From NCBI RefSeq assembly GCF_014397785.1, contig NZ_VZQQ01000005.1, positions 246,828 through 310,827 on the forward strand: a stretch of 64,000 nt of DNA. The letters run 5' to 3'. The stretch is from Paraburkholderia podalyriae. Its GTDB lineage: Bacteria > Pseudomonadota > Gammaproteobacteria > Burkholderiales > Burkholderiaceae. How positions within the stretch are numbered: position 1 is the stretch's first letter; every line of letters starts with the position of its first letter. The position numbers and the translations under genes are program-made. Under the pieces are notes generated by a model that made no database searches, was not told the DNA's origin, and saw nothing but the letters and a program-made list of their open reading frames with translations. This document shows positions 46,214 to 55,256 of the stretch, piece by piece.

Positions 46214-47005
46214 TCAGGGGTCGAGGCCCAACTGCGCCAGCACCTTGCGGCGCAGCGCGACGAGCGCGGGGTCGTCGCGATGCCGCGGATACGGCGCGTC
46301 GTTGCGCACCTGCGCGACGATGCGCGCGGGCCGCTCGCTGAGCACGATCACGCGATTCGCGACATACAGCGCTTCCTCGACATCGTGCGTCACGAGCAGC
46401 ACCGAAAACCGCTGCGCCTGCCACAGTTGCACGAGTTCGCCCTGCATGCGCATGCGCGTCAGCGAATCGAGCTTGCCGAACGGTTCGTCGAGCACCAGCA
46501 GTTGCGGGTCGTTGACGAGCGCGCGAGCCAGCGCCGCGCGCTGCGCCATGCCGCCCGACAGCTGATGGGGGAACGCGTTCGCGAAGGCGGACAGGCCGAC
46601 CAGCTCGAGTGCGGCATCGATGCGCGCTGCGGCGGCGCGCTTCGTGCGACGCGCCTCGGGACCGAGTGCGACGTTGTCGCGCACGGTCCGCCACGGGAAC
46701 AGCGTCGGGTCCTGGAAGACGACCACACGCGACGGGTCGGGGCCGCCGACGCGCTCGCCATCGGCGTGGATGGTGCCTTGTGCCGGGCCATCGAGGCCGG
46801 CCACGAGACGCAGCAACGTCGATTTGCCACAGCCGCTCGGTCCCAGCAGCGCAACGAATTCGCCGGGCTCGATCGAGAGGCTGACGTCGTCGAGAACTGG
46901 CAACGCGGTGCCGCGCAGCGCGAAGCGATGACTGACGTTACGCACGTCGATGCGTGCGCCTTGCCGCGTATCAGCGGCGAAGTGCGCTTCGGAGGCAGCT
47001 ACCAT
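46214..47005 (-). CDS. ABC transporter ATP-binding protein, SsuB/TauB-like
   Basis: A 263-residue ATPase of the nitrate/sulfonate/taurine family. Walker A is GPSGCGKSTLLRLVAG, the Q-loop is VVFQDPTLFPW, the signature LSGGMAQRAALARAL, Walker B LLVLDEPFGKLD and the switch histidine VTHDVEEAL. The start ATG at 47005 overlaps the permease stop by seven bases; the longer upstream open frame is another reading frame of the permease. It powers uptake with the permease at 46999. Confidence 0.94.
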   Translation of the reverse strand: MVAASEAHFAADTRQGARIDVRNVSHRFALRGTALPVLDDVSLSIEPGEFVALLGPSGCGKSTLLRLVAGLDGPAQGTIHADGERVGGPDPSRVVVFQDPTLFPWRTVRDNVALGPEARRTKRAAAARIDAALELVGLSAFANAFPHQLSGGMAQRAALARALVNDPQLLVLDEPFGKLDSLTRMRMQGELVQLWQAQRFSVLLVTHDVEEALYVANRVIVLSERPARIVAQVRNDAPYPRHRDDPALVALRRKVLAQLGLDP

Positions 47006-48063
47006 TTCAGCATTCCTTTCTGCCAGGCCAGCAGACGATCGCGCACGCGAAACAGCAACGTGATGAGGGCTGAGCACATCAGTGCCATCACGAGCAGCGC
47101 GGCATACATGTTCGGATAGGCGGCCCAGCCCTGCGCCCATTGCAAGTACCAGCCGAGTCCCGCCTTCACGCCCATCATCTCCGCGACGAACAGCACGGCA
47201 AACGAGGCACCGAGGCCCATGAAGAGCCCCACGAACACGGACGGCAATGCGGCGGGAACCGCGACACGCAGAATCAGGAACGACGGCCGCGCGCCGAGCG
47301 TGCGGGCTACGTCGTAGTAGGCGGAGTTGACGCTCGCGACGCCCGACCACGTGAGCACGGCAACCGGAAACGCGGTCGCCAGCGCGATCAGGAACACGCT
47401 CGCGCTGAAGCTCGACGGAAAGAAGAAGAACGCGAGCGGCAGCCACGCGGTGGCAGGCAGCGGCCCGATCAGCCGCAGCACGGGATGCACCCAGTAGCCG
47501 ACCGCCTTCGACCAGCCGATCGCGACGCCGATCACGAAGCCCGTCAACGCACCGGCCACATAGCCATAAGCAAGCAGCGCGAACGAATGCGCAACGCTCG
47601 CGGCAAGCCGCGGCAGATCGTCGGCATAGACGGCGATCAGGGCCTGCGGCGGCGCGAAGAACGGCCGCGGCAGCCATTCGAGCTGCGCGGTGGCGATTTC
47701 CCATCCGGTGATGCCGAGCGACAGCGCGAGTAGCCATGGCGTCGCCTCGAGCCATGCGTCCAGCCGTGAGCTTGCCGCGGTGGCCACGCGCCAGCCGGCC
47801 ACGCCGATCGCCAGCGACGCCGCCGCGAGCACGAGCTTCAGAATCAACAATTCGCGCGTGTACGGCCAATCGTCGAGCGTGGGCCACCATTGCGTGAGCG
47901 CCGCGCCAGCTAGCCAGCCAAGCGCGGCCAGTATCGCGGCGACGCGCTTGCCTCGTTCGCGCGCGACGTGTCGGGCGGCGTCGGGAAAGCCGGCGAGTTC
48001 GACAGCACGGGATCGAGTCGACCGGGCGCCGCGCTGCGTCAAGGCGAGATCATGCGTTGGCAA
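46999..48063 (-). CDS. ABC transporter permease, SsuC/TauC-like
   Basis: A 354-residue inner-membrane permease. Residues up to about 115 include two or three extra hydrophobic segments and a basic lead before the usual BPD_transp_1 domain, making it about 80 residues longer than SsuC. The EAA-type coupling loop is YYDVARTLGARPSFLILRVAVPAALPSVFVG. It overlaps the upstream binding-protein gene by 14 bases and the ATPase gene by seven. The N-terminal extension is normal for some Burkholderia members. Confidence 0.92.
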   Translation of the reverse strand: MPTHDLALTQRGARSTRSRAVELAGFPDAARHVARERGKRVAAILAALGWLAGAALTQWWPTLDDWPYTRELLILKLVLAAASLAIGVAGWRVATAASSRLDAWLEATPWLLALSLGITGWEIATAQLEWLPRPFFAPPQALIAVYADDLPRLAASVAHSFALLAYGYVAGALTGFVIGVAIGWSKAVGYWVHPVLRLIGPLPATAWLPLAFFFFPSSFSASVFLIALATAFPVAVLTWSGVASVNSAYYDVARTLGARPSFLILRVAVPAALPSVFVGLFMGLGASFAVLFVAEMMGVKAGLGWYLQWAQGWAAYPNMYAALLVMALMCSALITLLFRVRDRLLAWQKGMLKW

Positions 48064-49042
48064 GATGAACCTCCGAAATCGCGCGCACGTCGATGCGGTT
48101 GGGCAGGATCGCGTCGCGCTGCGCGCGGTCCGCGACTTTTTGCAGCGCGTCGATGTCGCTGTCGTTGACGAAATGCTGCTTCAGCGACGCGCGTTTCGTG
48201 ATCTGCCGCGCCGCATCGAGTGGCGAGCGCGTGAGCGTCGCGTAGATCTGCGCGTAAGCCTCGGGGTTTGCGATCGCCCAGTCGCCCGCGCGTTGATAAC
48301 GCAACAGCAGGTCCGCGATCGCGGCGCGTTTGCGCGGGTCCGCTAGCGCATCGCCCGATGCCGTGATGAAGCCGAGCCCGCTGTTGATGCCGGTGCCGTC
48401 GCGCAGCACGCGGCCGCCGCGCTGCACGGCGATGCCGTAGTACGGATCGAACGTCGCCCAAACCTCGATCGAGCCCGATGCGAAGGCGGCAAACGCATCG
48501 ACGGGCAGAATGAAACGCACCGACACGTCGTCCTTCGACAAACCCGCCTCGGCCAGCGCGCCATACAACTGGAACTGGGAAATGCTGCCGCGCGCCGACG
48601 ATACGAATACCGTCTTGCCTTTCAGATCGGAGACCGAACTAATCGTGGAATGCGGCGCGACCAGAATGCCAAGTTGTGCGCCCGATCCGACTCGCGTCGC
48701 GACGATTTTCAGCGACGGGTCGCCGACGGCCGCCGCGAGTACCGGCAAGTCGCCCGCCGGCGCGAGATCGACCGAACCGGCGCGTTGCGCTTCGAACAAC
48801 GGTGCCGCGCCCTGGAAGTTGGCCCAGCGCCACGCGTAGGGCGTGCCGTCGAGCACTTTCGCCGCTTCGACGAGGGCGCGCGTACCACCGGCCTGATCGC
48901 CGAGCACGAGCGTCACGCTTTGCGCGGCGCGGGCATCACTCGTGCTGGCAAACGCGGATACCGCGGCGATCGGCGTCGCGGCCAGCGCACGCATAAGCGT
49001 GCGCCGCCGTGTCGAAATTGACGTTAGAGCAGATGCGGTCAT
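48050..49042 (-). CDS. ABC transporter substrate-binding protein, SsuA-like
   Basis: A 330-residue binding protein with a Tat-like leader (STRRRTLMRALAATPIAAVSAFA), then VTLVLGDQAGGTRALVEAAKVL, AGSVDLAPAGDLPVLAAAVG, GKTVFVSSARGSISQFQLYGAL and VWATFDPYYGIAVQ, the last corresponding to the WSTWDPY region of SsuA. First gene of the operon binding protein, permease, ATPase, binding protein. It diverges from the flavin reductase; the gap has an AT-rich palindrome at 49108-49125. Confidence 0.9.
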   Translation of the reverse strand: MTASALTSISTRRRTLMRALAATPIAAVSAFASTSDARAAQSVTLVLGDQAGGTRALVEAAKVLDGTPYAWRWANFQGAAPLFEAQRAGSVDLAPAGDLPVLAAAVGDPSLKIVATRVGSGAQLGILVAPHSTISSVSDLKGKTVFVSSARGSISQFQLYGALAEAGLSKDDVSVRFILPVDAFAAFASGSIEVWATFDPYYGIAVQRGGRVLRDGTGINSGLGFITASGDALADPRKRAAIADLLLRYQRAGDWAIANPEAYAQIYATLTRSPLDAARQITKRASLKQHFVNDSDIDALQKVADRAQRDAILPNRIDVRAISEVHLANA

Positions 49043-49107
49043 AGGTCCTCGCTGTCGATATGCAGCACAGCGTAGCGACGAAAAACCGCGCTGAGAATCA
49101 TTCTATT

Positions 49108-49125
49108 TCGATATGTTTATATCGA
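49108..49125. promoter_or_regulatory. AT-rich palindrome between divergent sulfur genes
   Basis: TCGATAT and ATATCGA are perfect 7-base arms around GTTT, between the divergent SsuA-like and flavin reductase genes, inside the only AT-rich patch of the region. Candidate operator of the local sulfur regulator. Confidence 0.45.
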
Positions 49126-49204
49126 TTCAATATTTATGTTTTGCATCTTCCGGGCAGCCACAGAGGTATGCAACGCGTGACGCAAAATCAAACAGGAGGG
49201 ACCC

Positions 49205-49708
49205 ATGAGCAACGGCATCGCGAAACTTTTCCGGCATTTGACCGCGGGTGTGTATGTGATCGGCGTAGCGAACGGCGAGCGCCGCAATGCGTTCACCGCA
49301 AGCTCGGTGATGCAGGTTTCGTTTTCACCATTGCTGGTCGCCCTCGGCATCAGTCCCGAGCATGCGTCGTACGAACTCCTGCGCAGCAGCGCGGTGTTTG
49401 CGATCAGCGTGTTGCGCGCGGATCAACAGCGGCTCGCCGAGCACTTCGGCACGCAGTCGGGCCGCGCGGTCGACAAGCTCGCGGCGGCTCGCTGGCGTTC
49501 CGGCGTGACCGGCGCGCCGCTATTGCTCGATGCGCTCGCGCATTTCGAGTGCCGGGTGACCGACGACATCGAGGCGGGAGATCATCGGGTGGTCGTCGGG
49601 CGTGTCGTCGATGGCGCGCTAGACGGTGCGGACGGCGCGCCGCTGATCTATGCTCAGACTGGCAATCTCGACATGAGCGAGGACCTTTACCCGGAGACGT
49701 TTTCGTAG
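49205..49708 (+). CDS. flavin reductase family protein
   Basis: A 167-residue flavin reductase-like FMN-binding split-barrel protein. MSNGIAKLFRHLTAGVYVIGV, the AFTASSVMQVSFSPLLVALGI flavin-phosphate region, FAISVLRADQQRLAEHFG and the histidine-rich GDHRVVVGRVVDG are all typical of NAD(P)H:FMN reductases of two-component monooxygenases. It most likely supplies FMNH2 to the SsuD-like and SfnB/DszC-like proteins of this island. GGAGGGACCC precedes the ATG. Confidence 0.92.
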   Translation: MSNGIAKLFRHLTAGVYVIGVANGERRNAFTASSVMQVSFSPLLVALGISPEHASYELLRSSAVFAISVLRADQQRLAEHFGTQSGRAVDKLAAARWRSGVTGAPLLLDALAHFECRVTDDIEAGDHRVVVGRVVDGALDGADGAPLIYAQTGNLDMSEDLYPETFS

Positions 49709-49800
49709 CGGGTGGGATAACCGAAGTACCCGTCAGGTACGCATCTTGCAACGGGGGAGGCATTCCGTCCCGCTCGATCCCGCCGCACCGCAGCCCGCTT

Positions 49801-50040
49801 TTACACCCCGATGGTCCGCGTCTTCTTCAGCGCGATCCATGTCATGCCTTCGCGCAAGCCTTCGAGTACCGCCTCCCTTTCCACGGCGAACACCCGCGAT
49901 TGATGAAAGGTGCGCTCGAAATCACCGTCGGGCGACGCATGCCTGACATGGATCGTCGCCTGAAACCCGCCTTCCTGCGCCTCGTGCGTCTCAACGCTCA
50001 CGGACCAGCTTCCTTCCTGCGCGTTTGCTGATAGGGTCAT
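49801..50040 (-). CDS. hypothetical protein (79 aa)
   Basis: A small soluble protein with strands (SWSVSVETHEA, FQATIHVRHAS) and a helix (VEREAVLEGLREGMTWIALKK). It has a strong GAGGAG ribosome site before the ATG, which supports expression. Similar short proteins are common in Burkholderia but without known function, and I know no family name for it. Single-gene unit convergent with the flavin reductase. Confidence 0.65.
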   Translation of the reverse strand: MTLSANAQEGSWSVSVETHEAQEGGFQATIHVRHASPDGDFERTFHQSRVFAVEREAVLEGLREGMTWIALKKTRTIGV

Positions 50041-50309
50041 TGGATGCTCCTCGGTTGTCGCGAGCGACTGCCATCGTCAGCGTAATCCCATTACTTTCAA
50101 CTTCGTTTCAGACGCGCGCCATCGCGTGAAAACCCTGCAGGGAAAACGCGCAGCGACCCTTGCACGCGGCGTGCTCACCGCGCCGCATGCACCGATTTCG
50201 CGCCCCTCGCCCCGACGTTTCGCGGTAAGCTTTCCAACGGTATCCGCGTCACGAGTTCGTGCCGGTGCGGCAACGCTGCCCTCATGATCGACGAACGTCG
50301 GAGTTCATC

Positions 50310-51608
50310 ATGTGGTACGCCTTCATCGATGCACAGCAACGCCTCGCTCGCGCGATGGTCGGGGGAGTGCAAGCCGAATCCGACTCGGGGCCGCGCCCGC
50401 AAGCGGGCTGGCTCGGCCCGGAACTGGCGGCCGACGCGTTCAGTTGCTGGCTGCTGAGGTCCACTTGCGCTTTCGAGCGGACCCCGCCATTCGCCATCCA
50501 CTCCGTTGCGGGCAACGGTCTCCGCGTTGCCGTCGACGAAAGCGTCGTCGCTTCGCTGGCGGTCGGCGCGCTGCGAAGATTCAGGCGCAACCCGCCTACG
50601 CCGTCCGCTGACGGAAAACTGCCGGTGCTGTTGTGCGCGCCGCTTGCCGGACATCGTTCGGTCATGCTGCGCGAGACCGTCGAAACGCTGCTCGAAGAAC
50701 GTGACGTGTTCGTGACCGATTGGGCCGACGCGCGCGACGTGCCGCGCGAAGCGGGCCCCTTGTCGCTCGACGACTACGTGCGGGCGCTCGAAAGCTTCAT
50801 CAGCACCGCCCGCGCGTTCGGATCGCCGCTTCACATGATCGCGATCTGTCAGGCGAGCGTGCCCGCGCTCGGCGCCGCGGCGCTGCTCGCCACGGACGAG
50901 GCCGCGCCGATCGCGAGCGTCTCGCTGCTCGGCGGCCCGATCGATACCCGTTTGAACCCGACCGTCACAGACCGCTTCGCGAGTTCCCATACGCTCAAGT
51001 GGTTTCACGACAATGCGATCGATACGGTTCCGCCGCCCTATTGCGGCGCGGGACGCCTCGTGTATCCGGGTTTCATCCAGCAGGCCGCGATTTTTGCCGC
51101 GCATCCGGAGCGGCACTTGCGACTCGAAGCGGATTACTGGTCACGTTGGCTAGCGGGCGACATGCCCGGTGCGCAGCAGGCGCTGCGCTCGGCGAACGAA
51201 TATGCCGCGGTCCTCGACATGGCCGAATGCTACTTCCTCGACATGCTTCGTGTGGTGTTTCACGAACATCTGTTACCGCGCAAGCTGTGGTCGGTCGCCG
51301 GGCGTCAGGTGCAGATCGCCGCGCTGCGCGATACCCCGCTGTGCACGATCGAGGGCGACAGCGACGAGATCACAGGCGCGGGGCAAACACATTGCACGCA
51401 TGCGCTTTGCGATGCATCGACGATGCGACCCGCGCGGCAGATCACCATCGAGCAGTGCGATCACTACGACCTGTTCATCGGGCCGCGTTGGCGCGATGCG
51501 GTTCATCCGGGGCTCCGCGAATTCTGGCGCGATCTCGAACACGCCGCTTTGGAGGTTCGCCGGCCGCGCCGCGCGCTCAGGGTTTCGGCAAACCGCAGAT
51601 CGGCCTGA
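50310..51608 (+). CDS. phaZ: intracellular polyhydroxyalkanoate depolymerase
   Basis: A 432-residue intracellular PHB depolymerase (PhaZ) that mobilises storage granules. It begins MWYAFIDAQQRLARAM, the usual PhaZ start MLYQLHE-like amphipathic lead. The nucleophile is the cysteine in IAICQASVPALGA, as in the Ralstonia enzyme. Other family blocks are VFVTDWADARDVP, YPGFIQQAAIFAAHPERH and the catalytic-histidine region EQCDHYDLFIG. The frame opens 17 codons earlier without a ribosome site. It is convergent with a PhaB-like reductase, so synthesis and breakdown genes lie side by side. Confidence 0.9.
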   Translation: MWYAFIDAQQRLARAMVGGVQAESDSGPRPQAGWLGPELAADAFSCWLLRSTCAFERTPPFAIHSVAGNGLRVAVDESVVASLAVGALRRFRRNPPTPSADGKLPVLLCAPLAGHRSVMLRETVETLLEERDVFVTDWADARDVPREAGPLSLDDYVRALESFISTARAFGSPLHMIAICQASVPALGAAALLATDEAAPIASVSLLGGPIDTRLNPTVTDRFASSHTLKWFHDNAIDTVPPPYCGAGRLVYPGFIQQAAIFAAHPERHLRLEADYWSRWLAGDMPGAQQALRSANEYAAVLDMAECYFLDMLRVVFHEHLLPRKLWSVAGRQVQIAALRDTPLCTIEGDSDEITGAGQTHCTHALCDASTMRPARQITIEQCDHYDLFIGPRWRDAVHPGLREFWRDLEHAALEVRRPRRALRVSANRRSA

Positions 51609-51686
51609 GGCGACTGCGAAACCGTCGGCAGTGCGTATCTGGCGATCGTCGAGCGCGAAGTCACGACGCAAGTTGCACAGTGCGCC

Positions 51687-52433
51687 TCAATGCATATGCA
51701 TGCCCCCATTGATCGCGATGTCGGCACCGGTGATAAACGCCGCCTGCTCGGAGCATAGAAACGCAATCAGCGCCGCCACCTCGTCCGGACGTCCCAGCCG
51801 GCCGACCGGAATCTGCGGCAGGATCTTCGTGTCGAGGACTTCGCGCGGCACCGCTTCGACCATCGCGGTCGCGAGATAACCGGGCGACACCGTGTTCACC
51901 GTGACGCCGTGCTTCGCGGTTTCGAGCGCGAGCGCCTTCGTGAAACCGTGCAAGCCCGCTTTGGCCGCCGAATAATTGGTTTGCCCGTAAGCGCCGCGCG
52001 AACCGTTGACCGACCCCACGTTGACGATACGGCCGTGGCGCCGCTCGAGCATGCCGGGCAATAGCGGCTTGGTCATGTTGAACAGGCCATCGAGATCGGT
52101 ACGCAGCACGGCGTCCCAGTGCTCCTTGCTCATCTTCGCGAAGCTCGTGTCGCGCGTGATGCCCGCGTTATTGATCAGCACGTCGACCGCGCCCAGTTCG
52201 GTCAGTACGCTTTGCGCGCAGCGCGCGCATGAATCGAAGTCGGCGATGTCTGTTTCATACGCATGAAAATCGCGACCCGTGTCGCGCTCGTGCTGCAGCC
52301 ATGTCGACACGTGATCGTTGTGCGTCGAATACGACACCGCGACCGTCATGCCCGCGTCATGAAGCGCCCGGCTGATCGCCGCGCCCAAACCGCCCATCCC
52401 GCCTGTGACCAATGCCACGCGATCCGTTCCCAT
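51687..52433 (-). CDS. phaB: acetoacetyl-CoA reductase
   Basis: A 248-residue SDR of the PhaB type, which reduces acetoacetyl-CoA to (R)-3-hydroxybutyryl-CoA with NADPH for PHB synthesis. It has VTGGMGGLGAAISRAL, INNAGITRDTSFAKMSKEHWDAV (a PhaB-typical block), the catalytic serine in VGSVNGSRGAYGQTNYSAAKAG and the ending ADIAINGGMHMH. A strong AAGGAGGAG sits before the ATG at 52433. phaA and phaC are not in the window, so this is likely a second copy. Confidence 0.92.
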   Translation of the reverse strand: MGTDRVALVTGGMGGLGAAISRALHDAGMTVAVSYSTHNDHVSTWLQHERDTGRDFHAYETDIADFDSCARCAQSVLTELGAVDVLINNAGITRDTSFAKMSKEHWDAVLRTDLDGLFNMTKPLLPGMLERRHGRIVNVGSVNGSRGAYGQTNYSAAKAGLHGFTKALALETAKHGVTVNTVSPGYLATAMVEAVPREVLDTKILPQIPVGRLGRPDEVAALIAFLCSEQAAFITGADIAINGGMHMH

Positions 52434-52501
52434 CTGAACTCCTCCTTGCCGTGTCTGCCATTGAAGGTGCGATCCATGTACTCGCGCGCCGCCGTCGCGG
52501 A

Positions 52502-52972
52502 TTACCCGGCAGGTGCCTCCTCGGTGCTCTGCTCGCGCAACAGCAACACCGGACAGCGTGACGAACGCAGCACCCGCTCCGCCACGCTGCCGATCACGAG
52601 GCGCTGCACGCCGCGCCGTCCGTGCGTGCCCAGCACGAGCAGATCCGCGTGGATCTGCTCCGCGTGGCGCAGCACGATACTGGCGACGTCGTCGGACAGG
52701 CTGTCCGACTCGATCAGTTCGGGGCGGCATGGCACCTCGGCGTCGACGCACGCTTGTGCGGCCTCGTCGAGCACCGAATGGCCGTCCTGGCGCAATGCCT
52801 CGACGAGTGTCATCGGATCGAAATAGCCGGCATAGGAAAAGAGCGGGGTCTTGTCGACCACATAAACCGGATGCACGACGCCTTTCGTCAACGCGGCGAG
52901 ATTCACCGCTTCTTTTAGCGCGCGTTTCGAGAAGGTACTGCCGTCGAGCGCGACGAGGATATGCTGATACAT
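52502..52972 (-). CDS. universal stress protein, UspA family
   Basis: A 156-residue single-domain Usp protein. It starts MYQHILVALDGSTFSKRAL and has the nucleotide motif GTHGRRGVQRLVIGSVAERVL (G-2x-G-9x-GS), so it probably binds ATP. It lies between an alcohol dehydrogenase and the PhaB gene on the same strand, a combination often seen in low-oxygen gene clusters of Burkholderiales. Confidence 0.93.
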   Translation of the reverse strand: MYQHILVALDGSTFSKRALKEAVNLAALTKGVVHPVYVVDKTPLFSYAGYFDPMTLVEALRQDGHSVLDEAAQACVDAEVPCRPELIESDSLSDDVASIVLRHAEQIHADLLVLGTHGRRGVQRLVIGSVAERVLRSSRCPVLLLREQSTEEAPAG

Positions 52973-53013
52973 GCCGTTTCTCCACTCAGGTTGGATTGAT
53001 CGACGCGCGTGGC

Positions 53014-54003
53014 TCACGAGCGGATCGCGAGCACGGCCGCGCCGGTCAGGTTGCCATTGCGCAGGTCGTCGAGCGCGCGGTTCGCGTCGCGCAACGCGTA
53101 GGTGGTCGTCTCGATCGCGAGCCGCGTCTCGCCAGCGCTGCGCATGAACGCCAGCCCATCGTCGCGGGTCAGATTCGCGACCGATACGACGCGCCGCTCG
53201 CCCCACAGAAACGCGTACGGGAACGACGGAATGTCGCTCATATGAATGCCGCCGCACACCACCACGCCGCCCTTCGCGACCGCCTGCAGCGCCAGCGGCA
53301 CGAGCGCGCCGACCGGTGCGAACAGCAGCGCCGCGTCGAGTTCGGCGGGGGGCGCCTCGTCGCTGCCACCGGCCCACGCCGCACCGAGCCGCAGCGCGAG
53401 CTGCTGGGCCGCGCGATCGCCGGGACGCGTGAACGCGTAGACAGTACGCTGCTGATGATGCGCGACCTGCGCGACCAGATGCGCGGCCGCGCCGAAACCA
53501 TAGATGCCGATCCGTTCGGCGTTGCCCGCCATGCTCAGCGTGCGATAGCCGATCAGTCCCGCGCATAGCAGCGGCGCCGCCTCGATATCGCTGTAGTGCG
53601 GCGGCAGATGGAAGCAGTAGCGGCTATCGGCGACCGTCCGCTCGGCGTAGCCGCCGTCGATCGTGTAGCCGGTGAAACCCGCGTCGTCGCACAGATTTTC
53701 GCGGGCGCACAGGCAGTAGCGGCAATGGCCGCAGGTGCGCCCGACCCACGGCACGCCGACCCGCTCGCCCACCGCGAAACCGCTGACGCCCGCGCCCAGT
53801 TCGGTCACCACGCCTACGATTTCGTGGCCCGGAATCACCGGCCGCTTCGGATGCTCGAGTTCGCGGTCGACCAGATGCAGGTCCGTGCGGCATACGCCGC
53901 AAGCATGCACGTCGATCAGGATCTCCCCGGCACCGGGCCGCGGATCCGGCACTTCCCGCTCGGTCAGGGTCGCCGAACTGCCGTCGAATATCATCGCTCG
54001 CAT
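53014..54003 (-). CDS. zinc-dependent alcohol dehydrogenase
   Basis: A 329-residue medium-chain dehydrogenase of the AdhA/AdhP type. The catalytic zinc site is seen in HACGVCRTDLHL and PGHEIVGVV, the structural zinc cysteines in RTCGHCRYCLCARENLC, and a Rossmann segment in RIGIYGFGAAAHLVAQVA. The start at 54003 gives the usual MRAMIFDGS. It lies 41 bases upstream of the Usp gene and is probably cotranscribed with it. It would interconvert alcohols and aldehydes, perhaps in fermentative redox balance. Confidence 0.92.
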   Translation of the reverse strand: MRAMIFDGSSATLTEREVPDPRPGAGEILIDVHACGVCRTDLHLVDRELEHPKRPVIPGHEIVGVVTELGAGVSGFAVGERVGVPWVGRTCGHCRYCLCARENLCDDAGFTGYTIDGGYAERTVADSRYCFHLPPHYSDIEAAPLLCAGLIGYRTLSMAGNAERIGIYGFGAAAHLVAQVAHHQQRTVYAFTRPGDRAAQQLALRLGAAWAGGSDEAPPAELDAALLFAPVGALVPLALQAVAKGGVVVCGGIHMSDIPSFPYAFLWGERRVVSVANLTRDDGLAFMRSAGETRLAIETTTYALRDANRALDDLRNGNLTGAAVLAIRS

Positions 54004-54309
54004 CGGGTTCTCCTGCACACGCATCGGCACGTCGATCAGGACCGTTTCGCCGCCCGTACACTGATCTTATGCCTGATACGGGAGCACGTGCCGCGATTGC
54101 GGAAATCCGGGATTGTCTGCTCGCGTGCGCGGCGTCTGCGCCGACGGCCGGCGTCGCCTATCGCGAACCCGAGCCGAGCGCGCTCGTCGGCAGCGGCGAC
54201 GTTCTCGCGACGGCCCATGCACCGCGCAACGCTTCCTCTCGGAGTCGCGTTGTGGTTCACTGGCGCCACCGCGTTCATCCAGCAATACGACAACCATGCA
54301 GAACGAACG

Positions 54310-54741
54310 ATGATCGATCTCGACAATTTCACCCCCGTCGCATCCCTGTGCGGGGGCTTGCTAATCGGCGCCACCGCTGCGGCGATGGTGCTGGTGCTGG
54401 GCCGCATCGCCGGAATCAGCGGCATAGTCGGCGGCCTGCTGCGCTGGACGAAGCGCGACAGCGCATGGCGCGTCGCCTTCGTGGCCGGACTCGTCGCTGC
54501 CGCGGTGATCGCGCGCGCGGTGGGCGCACCGGTCGCGATCACCGTCGACGCGTCGTGGCCCGCCGTGATCGCGGCCGGCTTGCTGGTCGGCATCGGCACC
54601 CGCTACGGCAGCGGCTGCACCAGCGGACACGGCGTGTGCGGCATTTCACGCGGCGCGGTGCGCTCGCTTGCCGCGACGGCGACGTTCATGGCGGCCGGCT
54701 TCGTCACCGTGTACATCGCGCGGCATCTTCTGGGAGCTTAG
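54310..54741 (+). CDS. YeeE/YedE family membrane protein
   Basis: A 143-residue membrane protein with four hydrophobic segments and the family signature RYGSGCTSGHGVCGISR, whose cysteines and histidine are thought to contact sulfur compounds. YeeE/YedE proteins move thiosulfate or related sulfur species across the inner membrane. It is one base upstream of a DUF6691 gene; such pairs act together as two halves of a YeeE-like unit. It fits with the sulfur island upstream. Confidence 0.9.
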   Translation: MIDLDNFTPVASLCGGLLIGATAAAMVLVLGRIAGISGIVGGLLRWTKRDSAWRVAFVAGLVAAAVIARAVGAPVAITVDASWPAVIAAGLLVGIGTRYGSGCTSGHGVCGISRGAVRSLAATATFMAAGFVTVYIARHLLGA

Positions 54742-54742
54742 G

Positions 54743-55195
54743 ATGGCAACAATCGTTTCATTCGTATGCGGGCTGCTGTTCGGTTTCGGCCTGCTGTTGT
54801 CGGGCATGGCGAACCCCGCGAAAGTGCTGGGCTTCCTCGATATCACCGGACGCTGGAATCCGTCGCTCGCGTTCGTGATGATCGGCGCGGTGGCGGTCGC
54901 GGCGATCGGCTTCGCGATCGCGAAGCGCCGCGACAGGTCGCTGCTCGGATTGCCGATACAGGTGCCGGCGTCGGCGCATGTCACGCGAAGACTGCTGCTG
55001 GGCAGTGGCGCGTTCGGCGTCGGTTGGGGAATTGCCGGGTTCTGCCCCGGCCCCGCGCTCGTCGCGCTCGGGCTCGGGTCGGCGAAAGCGTGGGTGTTCG
55101 TCGCGGCGATGATCGCGGGAATGGCCGTCTTCGAGCGGCTCGAACGGCGCTCACAGGCGCTGACAGGCGGCCTCGACGAGCGGCCGTTAACCTGA
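54743..55195 (+). CDS. DUF6691 family membrane protein (YeeE/YedE partner)
   Basis: A 150-residue membrane protein of the DUF6691 group with about four membrane segments. GFGLLLSGMANPAKVLGFLDITGRWNPSLAFVM and GWGIAGFCPGPALVAL are the conserved blocks; the second has the family's cysteine. The start is set by AGGATG directly after the YeeE/YedE stop, so the two are coupled. Likely the second half of a sulfur-compound channel. Confidence 0.9.
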   Translation: MATIVSFVCGLLFGFGLLLSGMANPAKVLGFLDITGRWNPSLAFVMIGAVAVAAIGFAIAKRRDRSLLGLPIQVPASAHVTRRLLLGSGAFGVGWGIAGFCPGPALVALGLGSAKAWVFVAAMIAGMAVFERLERRSQALTGGLDERPLT

Positions 55196-55256
55196 GCTTA
55201 AGGCGCGGCAGTGTACGATCCTGTGTCAACAGAACCCTCTACTCTCAGGCTCGCCC

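Noticed and set aside
47006..47890. N-terminal extension of the SsuB-like ATPase by 295 residues
   Set aside because: Off-frame translation of the permease gene; ATPase similarity starts just after the ATG at 47005.
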